Below are positions 7,508 to 16,927 of a stretch of DNA of 54,045 bases, one piece after another (position 1 is the stretch's first letter; the number at the start of each line of letters is the position of its first letter). Under the pieces are notes generated by a model. It was not told the DNA's origin and did not search any database. It was given only the letters and a program-made list of their open reading frames with translations. The position numbers and the translations under genes are program-made. The stretch comes from Betaproteobacteria bacterium RIFCSPLOWO2_02_FULL_63_19 (GTDB lineage Bacteria; Pseudomonadota; Gammaproteobacteria; Burkholderiales; SG8-39): NCBI GenBank assembly GCA_001770415.1, contig MEQX01000063.1:1-54045 (forward strand), given 5' to 3'.

Positions 7508-8958
7508 GCGAAGACATCCTCGTCAATGTCACGCCCCAGGAGACACGCGTCGCCGTGGTCCTGAGCGGCGTAGTCCAGGAATTGCACATCGAACGGGCGC
7601 AATCGCTCGGCATGGTCGGCAACATCTACATCGGCAAAGTCGCCCGCGTATTGCCGGGAATGCAGTCGGCATTCGTAGACATCGGCCTGGAACGCGCCGC
7701 GTTCCTGCACGTCGCCGACATTTGGGAGCAACGCCAGAACGGTGCAGAGCCGAAGCCCATCGAAACCATTCTCGCCGACGGCCAGCCGCTCATGGTGCAA
7801 GTGATCAAAGACCCGATCGGCACCAAGGGAGCGCGACTGTCGACGCAGATATCGATCGCGGGACGCCTGCTGGTTTACCTGCCGCAGGACCCGCACATCG
7901 GCATCTCGCAGAGAATAGAGGATGAGATCGAAAGGCAGCACCTGCGCGACATGCTGCAGCAGGTACTGCCACCCGACGAGACCGGCGGGTTCATCATTCG
8001 CACCGTCGCGGAAACCGCCACCGAAGCCGAACTGCTGGCGGACGTCCATTACCTGCGCAAACTCTGGCAGGACATCCGCGCGCGGGGAAGCATTTCCGCC
8101 CCTCAGACGCTGCTCTATCAGGACCTGTCGCTCGCGCAACGCGTGCTGCGCGACATGGTCCACGACGATACCGCCCGCATCATCATTGACTCGCGCGAGA
8201 ATTTTTCGCGCTTGCAAGCGTTCGCCGCCGAGTACATGCCCAACGTCCTGCCGCGGCTGGAGCACTACTCCGGCGAGCGCCCGCTGTTCGATCTGTTCAA
8301 CGCCGAGGAAGAGATCCAGAAGGCGCTGGCGCGCCGGGTTGAACTCAAGTCCGGCGGTTATCTGATCATCGACCAGACCGAAGCGATGACCACGGTGGAC
8401 GTCAACACCGGTGGCTTCGTTGGGGTGCGCAATTTCGACGACACGATCTTCAAGACGAACCTGGAGGCCGCTCAGGTGATCGCGCGCCAGCTGCGCCTGC
8501 GCAACCTCGGCGGAATCATCATTCTCGATTTCATCGACATGGAAAATGAGGATCATCGGCGCGCGGTGCTCGCGGAACTGCAGAAGGCGCTGTCCCGTGA
8601 CCGCACGAAGATCACCTTGAATGGATTCACGGCGCTCGGGCTGGTGGAAATGACGCGCAAGCGGACCCGCGAATCCCTGGAGCACGTGCTTTGCCAACCG
8701 TGCCCAACCTGCGCCGGGCGCGGCGTAGTCAAGACCGCCCGCTCGGTCTGCTACGAAATTCTGCGCGAAATCCTGCGCGAGGCGCGCCAGTTCGACGCCC
8801 GCGAATTCCGCATTCTCGCCTCGCAGTCGGTGATCGACTTGTTCCTGGAAGAAGAATCGCAGTCGCTCGCAATGCTCAGCGACTTCATCGGCAAGTCGGT
8901 ATCGCTGCAAGTCGAATCGAGCTGCAGTCAAGAGCAGTTCGAGATCGTGCTCATGTAA
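7504..8958 (+). CDS. rng: Ribonuclease G
   Basis: RNase G matures the 5' end of 16S rRNA and degrades some mRNAs. The 484-residue length fits RNase G and is too short for RNase E. An N-terminal S1-type domain is visible (G-N-I-Y-I-G-K-V-A-R-V-L-P-G-M then F-V-D-I-G-L-E-R-A-A-F-L). The catalytic segments D-V-N-T-G-G-F-V-G and I-I-I-L-D-F-I-D-M supply the metal-binding aspartates. The Zn-link motif C-P-T-C sits near residue 400. There is no RNase E-like C-terminal scaffold. The start overlaps the maf stop. A long open frame on the opposite strand here is a shadow. Confidence 0.96.
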   Translation: MSEDILVNVTPQETRVAVVLSGVVQELHIERAQSLGMVGNIYIGKVARVLPGMQSAFVDIGLERAAFLHVADIWEQRQNGAEPKPIETILADGQPLMVQVIKDPIGTKGARLSTQISIAGRLLVYLPQDPHIGISQRIEDEIERQHLRDMLQQVLPPDETGGFIIRTVAETATEAELLADVHYLRKLWQDIRARGSISAPQTLLYQDLSLAQRVLRDMVHDDTARIIIDSRENFSRLQAFAAEYMPNVLPRLEHYSGERPLFDLFNAEEEIQKALARRVELKSGGYLIIDQTEAMTTVDVNTGGFVGVRNFDDTIFKTNLEAAQVIARQLRLRNLGGIIILDFIDMENEDHRRAVLAELQKALSRDRTKITLNGFTALGLVEMTRKRTRESLEHVLCQPCPTCAGRGVVKTARSVCYEILREILREARQFDAREFRILASQSVIDLFLEEESQSLAMLSDFIGKSVSLQVESSCSQEQFEIVLM

Positions 8959-9045
8959 CGGGAACTGGCATCGAAAGGCCCAAACTCAGCGCCAAGGAGG
9001 CGGCGCTTATCGAGGCCGAAGCGCCGCGCGATCGCTGAACCTCGG

Positions 9046-9061
9046 CCCGGCGCGCGCCGGG
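9046..9061. repeat. 16-base perfect GC-only palindrome after rng
   Basis: CCCGGCGCGCGCCGGG is a perfect palindrome between rng and the convergent peroxidase scrap. It could form a strong hairpin in RNA from either strand, but no T-run follows, so a standard intrinsic terminator is not supported. Confidence 0.35.
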
Positions 9062-9064
9062 AAA

Positions 9065-9196
9065 TTACGCGGAAATGCGTCCGCAGATGTGCGGAATGTA
9101 AGCCGCGAGGATGCGGCTGCGGATATCCTCGGGCAGGCCCTCCAGCGCGGGGACGGGATAGCGGGAGACGGCGTGTTTGGGGGTCGGTGCGCTCAT
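9065..9196 (-). pseudogene. N-terminal scrap of AhpD-like peroxidase-related enzyme
   Basis: Forty-three codons from the ATG at 9196 read M-S-A-P-T-P-K-H-A-V-S-R-Y-P-V-P, then L-P-E-D-I-R-S-R-I-L-A. This is the usual start of peroxidase-related (AhpD/carboxymuconolactone decarboxylase-like) enzymes. Full members run about 190 residues and contain a catalytic C-x-x-C that is absent here. After I-L-A the sequence departs from the family and stops. A TAGAAT hexamer lies about 50 bases upstream on the same strand. A short functional peptide is possible but unlikely; I call a truncated remnant. Confidence 0.55.
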
Positions 9197-9311
9197 CGGG
9201 TTCTCCACTGGGCGGAAACGGCTGCCGAATGGGGTCGCTTGCGATCCCATTCTAGCCGTTCCAACAGGTCAAACCGCGTGCACGCCGATGCCAAATGACC
9301 GTTCGCAGCAG

Positions 9312-11309
9312 CTACAAAGCCGCCCGCGGGCTACTTTCTTCGCCTGTAGCCGTGGGCCTGCGGCCGGCACGCGCCTGCAAAACCGGCGCGATCCTCCTGT
9401 GGCGCCAAACGCCGAAGATCATTGCCAGCAGTACGAACCCGGCGACGATCGCCGACACCTTGTCGTCCGGATGGAACAGCGCGACGAAGGCCACGAGAAT
9501 AAGCACGCCTCGCAACAGCAGGTCCGCAGCTTTGTTTTCCACGAACCACCCGAACATTCCCAGCGCAGTCGCACACGTGCCAATTGCGACGACCAAGGTA
9601 CTGCCGATCTGCGTCCAGCCGGGATGCACCACCATTTCGGCTCGCGAAAATATGCCGAAGGTCATGAGCGTAATCGGCAGGCAGATTCTGAGCGCCTCCC
9701 ACATGGTCTTCATGAAGGATGCCTCGGCGATGCGCGCGGAAATGGCGGCCGTGAGCGATGTCGGCGGCGAAAGTTCGCCCCAGACTGACAGCAGGAAGAC
9801 GAAGAAATGCGCGACCCAGGGGTTAACGCCCAGCTTGGTCAACGGACCCACGATCACTACCGCGCCGATGATATAGGTCGCCGTCGGCGGCAGACCCAGG
9901 CCGACCAGCCAGCCGAAAATGAACGACATGCCTATCATCGCCATGATGTTCCATGAGCCGAGGTCGAGCAGCATGCCGCCCATGCGGTTGATGAACCCGG
10001 TCACGGTGAACAGCCCGATCATGATGCCCAACGTTGCGAGCAGGAGCGTCAGATAGGAGGTCATGTCCGCGTGCGTCTCGATGCTCAGACGCACATTGCC
10101 CAGGAACGTCTCCTCGGCGACCGCCGGATCTTTCAGCGCGTGCTTGAAGTAGACGAAGTTGACGAGCAGCAGCACGAAAAGGAAGGATGCGGTATAGAGC
10201 GCCGCACGCAGTTCCCCCATGCCGATTCCGCCCATCAGCGCCAGGAGAAACACGACCGCGAGAAAGAAAATCAGGGTCTTGACCTGGTCGTACCCCGATA
10301 CCGCGGGCGCCTCGATCGGTTCGCGAGGCAACAGGCGCACGCAGAACAGATACACCGCAAAGGAAAGCGATGCGTAGTAGACGAACGCCAGCGCAAACCC
10401 TCGCGTCACCACGTCCCAATACGGCACGCCAAGGAACTCCGACATCAGGAACGCGCCGACGCCCATCATGGGAGGCATCAGCAGGCCACCCATCGAAGCC
10501 GCGGTCTCGGTTGCGGCGGCGAACACTCCCGGCACGCCGTAACGTTTCATCAGCGGAATGGTGATGCTGCCGACCACCACCGCGTTGGCCGAGCCGCTGC
10601 CGCTCACCATGCCGATCGACAGCGAGCCGAGCACTGCCGCCTGCGGCACCATCTGACGTGAATTTCCGGCAATCCTCTGCATGAAACGGATCATCGCACC
10701 CTGCGCCCCGAATCCGTTCGCGACGGCGGCAAGCAGTAAGAACGCCGAGATCAGCGTCAATGCAATCTGGCCGTAGATCCCGTAGATCCCGTCGGACATT
10801 TCAACCGTGCTGGAGGTAACCACGCGATAGAAGGTCGTGCCCGGATGCCAGAAGAAGTCGAGCGGACTCAGATACCCGAACAGCGTGTAGAAGATGAGCA
10901 CCAGATTGACCCAGAACAGCGTGGGATGCGCCAGGCGCGACAGTTCCATCACCAGCAGGAACATGAGCAGGCCGACGACAAAATCCTGCGTCGTATAGGA
11001 ACCCTGCCGATAAATCGAAATTTGTTCGTATTCGTACAGGAAGTAGATGAAACCATAGACGCAGATGCCGATGTAAATCGTCACCAATAGATGGTTTGCG
11101 ATGGCGGGCAGCCACTTGTACAGGAAGTCCTTCTGGTACATGAACAGGATCTGCAGCATCAACGCGACCGGCAACAGCCGGGACACCAGTTCCTGCGCGC
11201 CACCGTAGCCGGTGTAGCAGTACCAGATCACCCAGAAAAACATGACCATCGACAAAGCAAAGGTCAGGTTCCTGAGATTCGCGTGCCGCTTCAGCCAGTC
11301 AATCGGCAT
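9312..11309 (-). CDS. TRAP transporter fused permease (DctQM type), system 1
   Basis: This 665-residue multi-spanning protein belongs to the fused 4TM/12TM TRAP permeases, which import organic acids using a sodium or proton gradient together with a periplasmic TAXI-type receptor. Family marks are G-S-L-S-I-G-M-V-S-G-S-G-S-A-N-A, E-T-A-A-S-M-G-G-L-L-M-P-P-M-M-G, and G-L-G-L-P-P-T-A-T-Y-I-I-G. The start at 11309 has an AGGAG seven bases upstream; an upstream in-frame start at 11339 lacks one. Its receptor gene lies 236 bases upstream on the same strand. The substrate cannot be told from sequence. The Gly-Ser-rich motif differs slightly from the other two permeases in the window, so it is not a recent duplicate. 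Confidence 0.92.
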   Translation of the reverse strand: MPIDWLKRHANLRNLTFALSMVMFFWVIWYCYTGYGGAQELVSRLLPVALMLQILFMYQKDFLYKWLPAIANHLLVTIYIGICVYGFIYFLYEYEQISIYRQGSYTTQDFVVGLLMFLLVMELSRLAHPTLFWVNLVLIFYTLFGYLSPLDFFWHPGTTFYRVVTSSTVEMSDGIYGIYGQIALTLISAFLLLAAVANGFGAQGAMIRFMQRIAGNSRQMVPQAAVLGSLSIGMVSGSGSANAVVVGSITIPLMKRYGVPGVFAAATETAASMGGLLMPPMMGVGAFLMSEFLGVPYWDVVTRGFALAFVYYASLSFAVYLFCVRLLPREPIEAPAVSGYDQVKTLIFFLAVVFLLALMGGIGMGELRAALYTASFLFVLLLVNFVYFKHALKDPAVAEETFLGNVRLSIETHADMTSYLTLLLATLGIMIGLFTVTGFINRMGGMLLDLGSWNIMAMIGMSFIFGWLVGLGLPPTATYIIGAVVIVGPLTKLGVNPWVAHFFVFLLSVWGELSPPTSLTAAISARIAEASFMKTMWEALRICLPITLMTFGIFSRAEMVVHPGWTQIGSTLVVAIGTCATALGMFGWFVENKAADLLLRGVLILVAFVALFHPDDKVSAIVAGFVLLAMIFGVWRHRRIAPVLQARAGRRPTATGEESSPRAAL

Positions 11310-11545
11310 GAATGTTCTCCTGTTAGTGGAAAGCGGCATGCGCGTTGCGACAAACGCCAGCCCGACACGTTGCTACGCTCGGCGCATTGCGGGGCCACGC
11401 TCGACGCGCTGCCCGCCTTCCCGCGGCCACGGCCCCATGGCGCCCGTGCGCCGTCTATGGCATCTGCGCGTGAAATCGACAAGGATGCCGCGCGGGGGGA
11501 TCTGCACCGCCGCAGTCCCCGCCCCCAGCGGCCCTAATTACATGT

Positions 11546-12586
11546 TCAATTCGCGATTTTCCACTTGGCGTTCCAGGCATTGTGCTCTTTGAGGAACTTC
11601 GCCATTCCCGAATGCACCGGAATATGCGGATTGGCGTTGATTCCCTGCACCTGCATGCCGACGAAATCGCGCGCCAAAGGCGTAAAGCCCGGATCGGCCT
11701 TGGCGAGGCTTTCCCGGTTCGCATAGAACGCGCTCAACAGCTTGTAGACGACATCCGTCGGCATGTCCGAACGCATGTTGTACCCGAACAGGATCGGCAC
11801 GCCCTGGATCGTCTTGACCCCGACGTCCTTGCTGAACGCTTTCGTTGGATCGACGTTCACGACGGCGAGACCGGCCGCCTTCAGCTTGGCGACCTCGTCG
11901 GGGCACGGATTGATCACCTTCACGTTCATGCGGACATCGGTTTCCTTCCAGTAGCTCGAGAGCGAACGGCCTGCGGTCGTATAGGCCACCGAGCCGACGA
12001 TCGTGCCGCTCTGCAATGCGTCGCTATTGGTCTTGGCGTCGATCTGAACGTGCTTGAACTGGTAGCCGAGCGCCTTGTAGATACGCATGAAGTTCAGCCA
12101 GTTCATGAAGCCCGCGGTGGTGAAGAACACCGGCTTGCCGCTGAAATCGCCCCAGCACTTGAAATCGCCGGCCCGCTTGTCCGAGGTGGCCATGAACGAC
12201 TCCATCGGATAGGAGTACCAGGCATGCACGAGTTTCCCCTTCTTGGGCGTATAGTTCTTGAACCCGCCTTCACTCGCATAGACCTGCGTCATGCCGACAT
12301 CTGCGGTGTAGCCGATTTCCCCGTTGCCATCCATCGTCGCTTTCATCGCGCCGGTGGTTGAGGGATACGGATTGACGGTGACGGTGTATTCCCCGCCGAG
12401 CGCCTCCTCGGCAATTTTGACCATCGCAGCGGCAACCTTGTAGCCGTAGGAAGAGGTGCTCGAGGTGGCCCAGCGGATCGACTTGCGCTCCTGTGCGGCG
12501 GCCGGCCCCACCGCTGAAACAGCGAATGCGACGGCGATCACCGCCGCGGATACCGACATGCTGTAACCGGTCTTAATCTTGAACAT
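11546..12586 (-). CDS. TAXI-family TRAP solute receptor, system 1
   Basis: This is a 346-residue periplasmic binding protein with a signal peptide (hydrophobic stretch at about residues 11-30, cleavage likely after A-A-A-Q). It has TAXI-family features: an N-terminal I-R-W-A-T-S-S-T-S-S-Y-G segment, the central D-A-L-Q-S-G-T-I region and a C-terminal P-V-H-S-G-M-A-K-F-L-K-E-H-N-A-W-N-A. It should capture a carboxylate and deliver it to the permease encoded just downstream. The ATG at 12586 follows AAAGGAG at a good distance. The usual P-F-H-x-G-A near the C-terminus is P-V-H-S-G-M here. Substrate unknown. Confidence 0.9.
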   Translation of the reverse strand: MFKIKTGYSMSVSAAVIAVAFAVSAVGPAAAQERKSIRWATSSTSSYGYKVAAAMVKIAEEALGGEYTVTVNPYPSTTGAMKATMDGNGEIGYTADVGMTQVYASEGGFKNYTPKKGKLVHAWYSYPMESFMATSDKRAGDFKCWGDFSGKPVFFTTAGFMNWLNFMRIYKALGYQFKHVQIDAKTNSDALQSGTIVGSVAYTTAGRSLSSYWKETDVRMNVKVINPCPDEVAKLKAAGLAVVNVDPTKAFSKDVGVKTIQGVPILFGYNMRSDMPTDVVYKLLSAFYANRESLAKADPGFTPLARDFVGMQVQGINANPHIPVHSGMAKFLKEHNAWNAKWKIAN

Positions 12587-13033
12587 CGAAGTCTCCTTTC
12601 GCGTTTATGCCAACAAAATCATGAGTCTTTCTCGCCCAACCGCGAGCCGTGGCGAGCGCGCAGCGCTGCTGCGCATACCGGGGGTCCGTCTATTTGACGC
12701 CTCGACTGCTCGACCTGTCAACGCCGCCTGCAAACATTTTCAGTCAGAACCTGTTTCCAGTCGAGGCACCGGCGCGTTGCCGCCAAGACGGGATGGCTGC
12801 CAGGCGCCCCCGCGACGAGGAGAAAACCGCATCGAGGAGTTTGTTCAGCAAACCGATACTGCTTGCATTCGGGGTCCGAGCGACGGCTGGCGGGCAACTT
12901 AGGACGCCGCCAGGGACTTGACCGGGCTGCCGTCAGTCGGCCAGGCATATCATCCCCTGCTCTTCGCCGCGGCGCCGAGAGCGCCGTCGCCTGGTGTGAT
13001 CGCGCCCGTGCCGCTCATCGCCGCTTTCCCGCC
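12587..13033. other. Gene-poor stretch between receptor gene and amidohydrolase
   Basis: About 450 bases lie upstream of the system 1 receptor gene and downstream of the amidohydrolase gene, both on the minus strand. Short open frames exist but none has family resemblance or a good ribosome site. The promoter of the receptor gene should lie here; I see no convincing hexamers. Confidence 0.4.
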
Positions 13034-14011
13034 TCAGATCCGAAACAGGCGCGCGGCATTGCCACCGAGCATCGCTTCGATGTCCGCGGCGGGCAGATCG
13101 AGTGCCCGGATGCCCTTGACATAGCGCTTCACCTCGCCGGGTTCGTAGTCGAAATTGAATGGCCAGTCGGTGCCGAAAAGCAGCCGCTGCGGGCTGATGT
13201 TGGTCAGCGCGCAACGCAGCGATTCCAGGCCGACTTCGCGTCCGGCCATGTTGAAATAGAGCTTGTCGAAATACGTTCGCCACGGCTTCGTGATCAGCGG
13301 CTTGCCCTCGTAGAATCCCGGCCACCCTGGCTGCCGCGCATAACTCGTGTAGGCATCCAGCCGCTCGATGATCGAAGACACGCCACCGCCGAAGTGGTTC
13401 ATGATGAACTTCAGATCGGGGAAGTCCTCGAGCACGCCGCCGAGGCAGACGCGAAGCACGGTATTGACCATCTCGAATTCGCGCATTACCACGTAGTACA
13501 GCCCGTAGGGCGCCTGCAAAGCGTCGAACCCCGGTGCCTCCCCGAGGATGTGCACGTCGATTGGCACGTCGAGCGTCGCTACCCGTTCATAGAACGGCCA
13601 GAGCTCGCGCGAATCGAGGAACGCGCCATCGGCGCGCGTCCAGATATGCACGCCACGCAACCCGAGCCCGCGGATCGCACGATCGAGTTCCTCGAGCGCG
13701 GCCGGCCCGCCGCTCGCCGGCACCGAGGCGAGCCCGATGAACCGGTCCGGATATTTCGCGACGGTTTGAGCGCACAGGTCATTCCATCGCTTCATCTGAT
13801 CGAGCGTGCGTACCTGATTGATCGTAAGCAGCGCCTTGTCGATACCTGCGTCATCCATGAAGCGGATGCAGCGCTCGACCTTCGCCGCCTCCTCGGAGAT
13901 GCGAATGCGGATTCGCCCACCTTCCCAGTAGCGTTCACAGATCTTGCCCGACTCGAACCGTCCTTTCGTCAATTCGTGCAGAAACAGGTGGTGTTCGGCG
14001 TCGATGATCAT
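13034..14011 (-). CDS. Amidohydrolase family protein (TIM-barrel, decarboxylase-like)
   Basis: This 325-residue protein resembles the amidohydrolase-2 branch, which includes 2-amino-3-carboxymuconate semialdehyde decarboxylase and gamma-resorcylate decarboxylase relatives. Seen are M-I-I-D-A-E-H-H-L-F at the N-terminus (D-x-H-x-H-type site altered to D-A-E-H-H), V-D-V-H-I-L near the middle, F-I-M-N-H-F-G-G-G with the conserved His, and L-L-F-G-T-D-W-P with the catalytic Asp. The ATG at 14011 follows GAGGAGG and overlaps the stop of the TRAP permease, so the two are translated together. This suggests that the enzyme acts on what the transporter imports, likely an aromatic or unsaturated carboxylate. 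The substrate is inference. Confidence 0.88.
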   Translation of the reverse strand: MIIDAEHHLFLHELTKGRFESGKICERYWEGGRIRIRISEEAAKVERCIRFMDDAGIDKALLTINQVRTLDQMKRWNDLCAQTVAKYPDRFIGLASVPASGGPAALEELDRAIRGLGLRGVHIWTRADGAFLDSRELWPFYERVATLDVPIDVHILGEAPGFDALQAPYGLYYVVMREFEMVNTVLRVCLGGVLEDFPDLKFIMNHFGGGVSSIIERLDAYTSYARQPGWPGFYEGKPLITKPWRTYFDKLYFNMAGREVGLESLRCALTNISPQRLLFGTDWPFNFDYEPGEVKRYVKGIRALDLPAADIEAMLGGNAARLFRI

Positions 14012-15909
14012 GGTGTTCTTCCTCCTCGGAGTATTCCTGCCGCAAGCACCGAAACGAGCACGACGAGTCCGGCGAGCGGCAGTTCGACGCCGGGCGCGAT
14101 AAACAGCACCCCGGCGACGAACGTCAGCGTTCGCGCGAGCGCGCCAATCGGCCCGATCAGGTAGCCGCTCACTGCGCAGGCGACCAATGTCGAACCGATC
14201 GCCGCCGTCGAGGTGGCGAGCGCGATCCGCCCGGGGCTGCCCTGGAGCAGCAGTCCCTGGTTGATTGCGAAGGCATAAGGAATGACGAACGCGGCGATGC
14301 CGAGCTTGACGGCCTCCCAGCCGGTTTCCCAGATCCGGCTTCCCGAAATTGCCGTCGTGACGTAGACGACAATGCACATCGGCGGCGTATAGAACGAGGC
14401 GAGGCCCCAGTAGATGACGAACAGATGCGCGGCCACCACCGGCACGCCCATCTCCACGAGCGCCGGCGCCATCAGCGTCGCGAGCGTGATGTAGGCCGGT
14501 ATCGAATCGAGGCCCATGCCGACGATGAGGCTCGCGACGCCAACCAGCACGAGGGCGAGATAAAGGTTTCCCCCGGACAACTCGACGATGAAGCCCGAGA
14601 GCTTGATGCCGACGCCCGAAAGTTCCAGCGCGCCGATCATGATGCCGACCGAGGCGGTGATCACGACGACGCCGAGCCAGCGGCGCACGCCGTCGCCGAG
14701 TGCCTGGACGATGCGTCGCGGGGTCAGCCAGCGCGATCGATCGCGAAACAGAAACGAGACGGGCACGAGCGCCGCGCAAGCGTACATCGCCGACATTCCG
14801 GGCGGCATGTCCTCGATCATCAGCATCCAGACCAGAACCACGATCGGGATCACGTACATCCAGCCGGCGCACAATGCAGGCAGAATCGGTGGAATCTCGG
14901 CGCGCGGCAATGCCCGCACGCCGTCCCGGTAAGCCTGCAAATGCACCGAAACGAAGACGATCAGATAATAAAGGAGGGCCGGCACGAACGCGGCGACGAC
15001 GATAGATGAATACGGTACCTCGATCCATTCGGCCATGACAAAGGCGATCGCCCCCATGACCGGCGGCAGGATCTGCCCGCCGGTGGAGGCCACCGCCTCC
15101 ACTGCCGCAGCAAACGCCGGCCGGTAGCCGACATGCACCATCATCGGGATCGTGAATACGCCGGTCGTCGCCGCGTTGCTCGACGGTGAGCCGGAGATTG
15201 ACCCGAACAGCGCGCTCGAGACGACGGCTGCCTTGGCCGGGCCCCCGCGGCTCCAGCCGGTCAGCGATACCGCGAGATCGATGAACCAGCGTCCGGCACC
15301 GGCGGCGTCCATCAGGGCGCCGAAAACGAGATACACAATCACGATCGTTGCCGACACGCGCAGCGGCAGGCCGAAGACGCCGCTGTTGCCGACGTAGGCG
15401 GCAAAGAGCACGCGATCAGCGTCGTAGCCTTTGCCGTAGAGCAGTCCCGGCAGCTGGTATTGAAAGATGGTCCCGAGCACGAAAACGAAAATGACAGCAG
15501 GCAGCACCCAGCCGGTCTTGCGTCGCAGTGCCTCGACGAGCGGAATGACGACGCACAGAGCGAGCGCAATACCCTTGGTATCGAGTTCGCCGTACATGCC
15601 GTAGGCAAGCACGGCGTCGAGGTTGAATACGACATAGCCCGTGCCGACGAGGGCGATGCCGATCAGTGCCAGATCGAACCAGGGCGGCCGTTCGCCGGCC
15701 GGACGCGCCGCCCCGTCGTGGCGCGCTCGCCAAGGCACGCTCCAGAAGATGAGCAGCAGGGCGCTGCCGAGGCTGATTGCCAGGTGCACCTGGCCGTCGA
15801 TGAAGAAACCGAGATAGGCGGGGATCTCGCTGAGTACTGCGAGGTGGTAGGCCCCGACTGCCGCCGCCACCCAGGTGAAGGCACCCAGGCGAGCCGGGGT
15901 CCCGCTCAT
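14008..15909 (-). CDS. TRAP transporter fused permease, system 2
   Basis: This 633-residue fused TRAP permease has many hydrophobic segments. Signatures are S-S-A-L-F-G-S-I-S-G-S-P-S-S-N-A, E-A-V-A-S-T-G-G-Q-I-L-P-P-V-M-G, and V-G-M-G-L-D-S-I-P-A-Y-I-T. It imports a carboxylate together with the TAXI receptor encoded 13 bases upstream. I start at the ATG at 15909; an in-frame TTG three codons earlier is an alternative and neither has a clear ribosome site, which suggests translational coupling to the upstream gene. It overlaps the amidohydrolase start by four bases. The three genes form a clear operon: receptor, permease, enzyme. Confidence 0.92.
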   Translation of the reverse strand: MSGTPARLGAFTWVAAAVGAYHLAVLSEIPAYLGFFIDGQVHLAISLGSALLLIFWSVPWRARHDGAARPAGERPPWFDLALIGIALVGTGYVVFNLDAVLAYGMYGELDTKGIALALCVVIPLVEALRRKTGWVLPAVIFVFVLGTIFQYQLPGLLYGKGYDADRVLFAAYVGNSGVFGLPLRVSATIVIVYLVFGALMDAAGAGRWFIDLAVSLTGWSRGGPAKAAVVSSALFGSISGSPSSNAATTGVFTIPMMVHVGYRPAFAAAVEAVASTGGQILPPVMGAIAFVMAEWIEVPYSSIVVAAFVPALLYYLIVFVSVHLQAYRDGVRALPRAEIPPILPALCAGWMYVIPIVVLVWMLMIEDMPPGMSAMYACAALVPVSFLFRDRSRWLTPRRIVQALGDGVRRWLGVVVITASVGIMIGALELSGVGIKLSGFIVELSGGNLYLALVLVGVASLIVGMGLDSIPAYITLATLMAPALVEMGVPVVAAHLFVIYWGLASFYTPPMCIVVYVTTAISGSRIWETGWEAVKLGIAAFVIPYAFAINQGLLLQGSPGRIALATSTAAIGSTLVACAVSGYLIGPIGALARTLTFVAGVLFIAPGVELPLAGLVVLVSVLAAGILRGGRTP

Positions 15910-15922
15910 GCCCGTCAACCAC

Positions 15923-16927
15923 TTACCGAGCGAGCAGTCGATTCTGCACGGCGTCCATCTCGGCGTTCCAGGCGCCGATTTCCTTGTAATAGCGGATTGC
16001 GCCCGGATGGAACGGTATCTTCGGTTCGGCGAGGGTGTTCTTCACGGTCCAGGCGCGCGCCGAGGCGTGAATCTTCGCGAACTCGTCGTGGTGGCCCATG
16101 ATCGCCTTGGTGACTTTGTAGACGGCGTCCTCCGACAGGCTGGCGCCCGCCGCAAGCAGGATTTTCATCGCCAGTACCGGGAACGCCTCCGGCTGATTCT
16201 TGTAGTGATTGGCCCTGATCACCTGCGTATAGAAGATGTCCGGTAATGCACTCTTAATCGCGTCGAAGCGATCCCGGCTTATGATCAGCGGTTCGACGAC
16301 GCCATCGGAAAATAGCTTCACCGTCACCGGCTGGCTCAGGCTGAACGGCATCACGGCCGCGCTGATCGTCCCGGTGCGCAAGCCGCGATTCTCGGCCTCG
16401 AGATCCGCCGTCGAAACGATGCGCAGGCGGTTCTTGGCGATGCCGAACTCCTTGAGTAGGGCGCTGGCAACCAGCGCCACCTCGGGCAGGGGCTTGCGGT
16501 TCGCGGCGATGGTCTTGCCTACCAGGTCTTCGGGTTTGGAGATTCCGGAACCCTTGCGCACCAGCATCCAGCGGAACGAGGATTGGCCCTGCGCGAGCAG
16601 TCGGATCGGATATCTTGACTTGAACGGCGCAATGCCCATGTACCGGTCGTAGGCGGCTCCGGAATTCGCGATGGCCAGTTCAATATTCTTGCGCTCCAGG
16701 CCGAACATGTTCGCGTGCGAGCCGCCGAGCGGCTCGATATTCGAATTGATGCCGGCTTTTTCCTGGATCATCTTCGACATGCCGATGCCGACCACGTACA
16801 GCGAACTGCCGACCGCCGAGGTGCCGATGCGTACCGCCTCCTGCGCAAGGGCGCCCGGCGCGCCAGCGTACGCGGCCGTCAAAGCGAGCGCGACGATGCA
16901 CGCCCGAAGAATGGTAATCCGTCTCAT
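15923..16927 (-). CDS. TAXI-family TRAP solute receptor, system 2
   Basis: This is a 334-residue periplasmic receptor. The ATG at 16927 has a strong AGGAGGGG upstream and begins a signal peptide (M-R-R-I-T-I-L-R, hydrophobic core, cleavage after A-L-A-Q). TAXI hallmarks are I-G-T-S-A-V-G-S-S-L-Y at the mature N-terminus, N-S-G-A-A-Y in the centre and I-P-F-H-P-G-A-I-R-Y-Y-K-E-I-G-A-W-N near the end. A longer frame upstream adds an arginine-rich extension that would spoil the signal peptide, so I reject it. It is the first gene of the receptor-permease-amidohydrolase operon. Confidence 0.92.
   Translation of the reverse strand: MRRITILRACIVALALTAAYAGAPGALAQEAVRIGTSAVGSSLYVVGIGMSKMIQEKAGINSNIEPLGGSHANMFGLERKNIELAIANSGAAYDRYMGIAPFKSRYPIRLLAQGQSSFRWMLVRKGSGISKPEDLVGKTIAANRKPLPEVALVASALLKEFGIAKNRLRIVSTADLEAENRGLRTGTISAAVMPFSLSQPVTVKLFSDGVVEPLIISRDRFDAIKSALPDIFYTQVIRANHYKNQPEAFPVLAMKILLAAGASLSEDAVYKVTKAIMGHHDEFAKIHASARAWTVKNTLAEPKIPFHPGAIRYYKEIGAWNAEMDAVQNRLLAR

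Noticed and set aside
7429..8931. 500-codon open frame antisense to rng
   Set aside because: It is fully antisense to a convincing RNase G gene, has no family resemblance, and is explained by high GC codon bias.
9046..9061. Palindrome as rng terminator
   Set aside because: No T-run follows on either strand, so listed only as a palindrome.
13034..15028. 664-codon frame covering the amidohydrolase and part of the TRAP permease
   Set aside because: Only the part after ATG 14011 resembles a family; the rest is a frame shadow of the permease.
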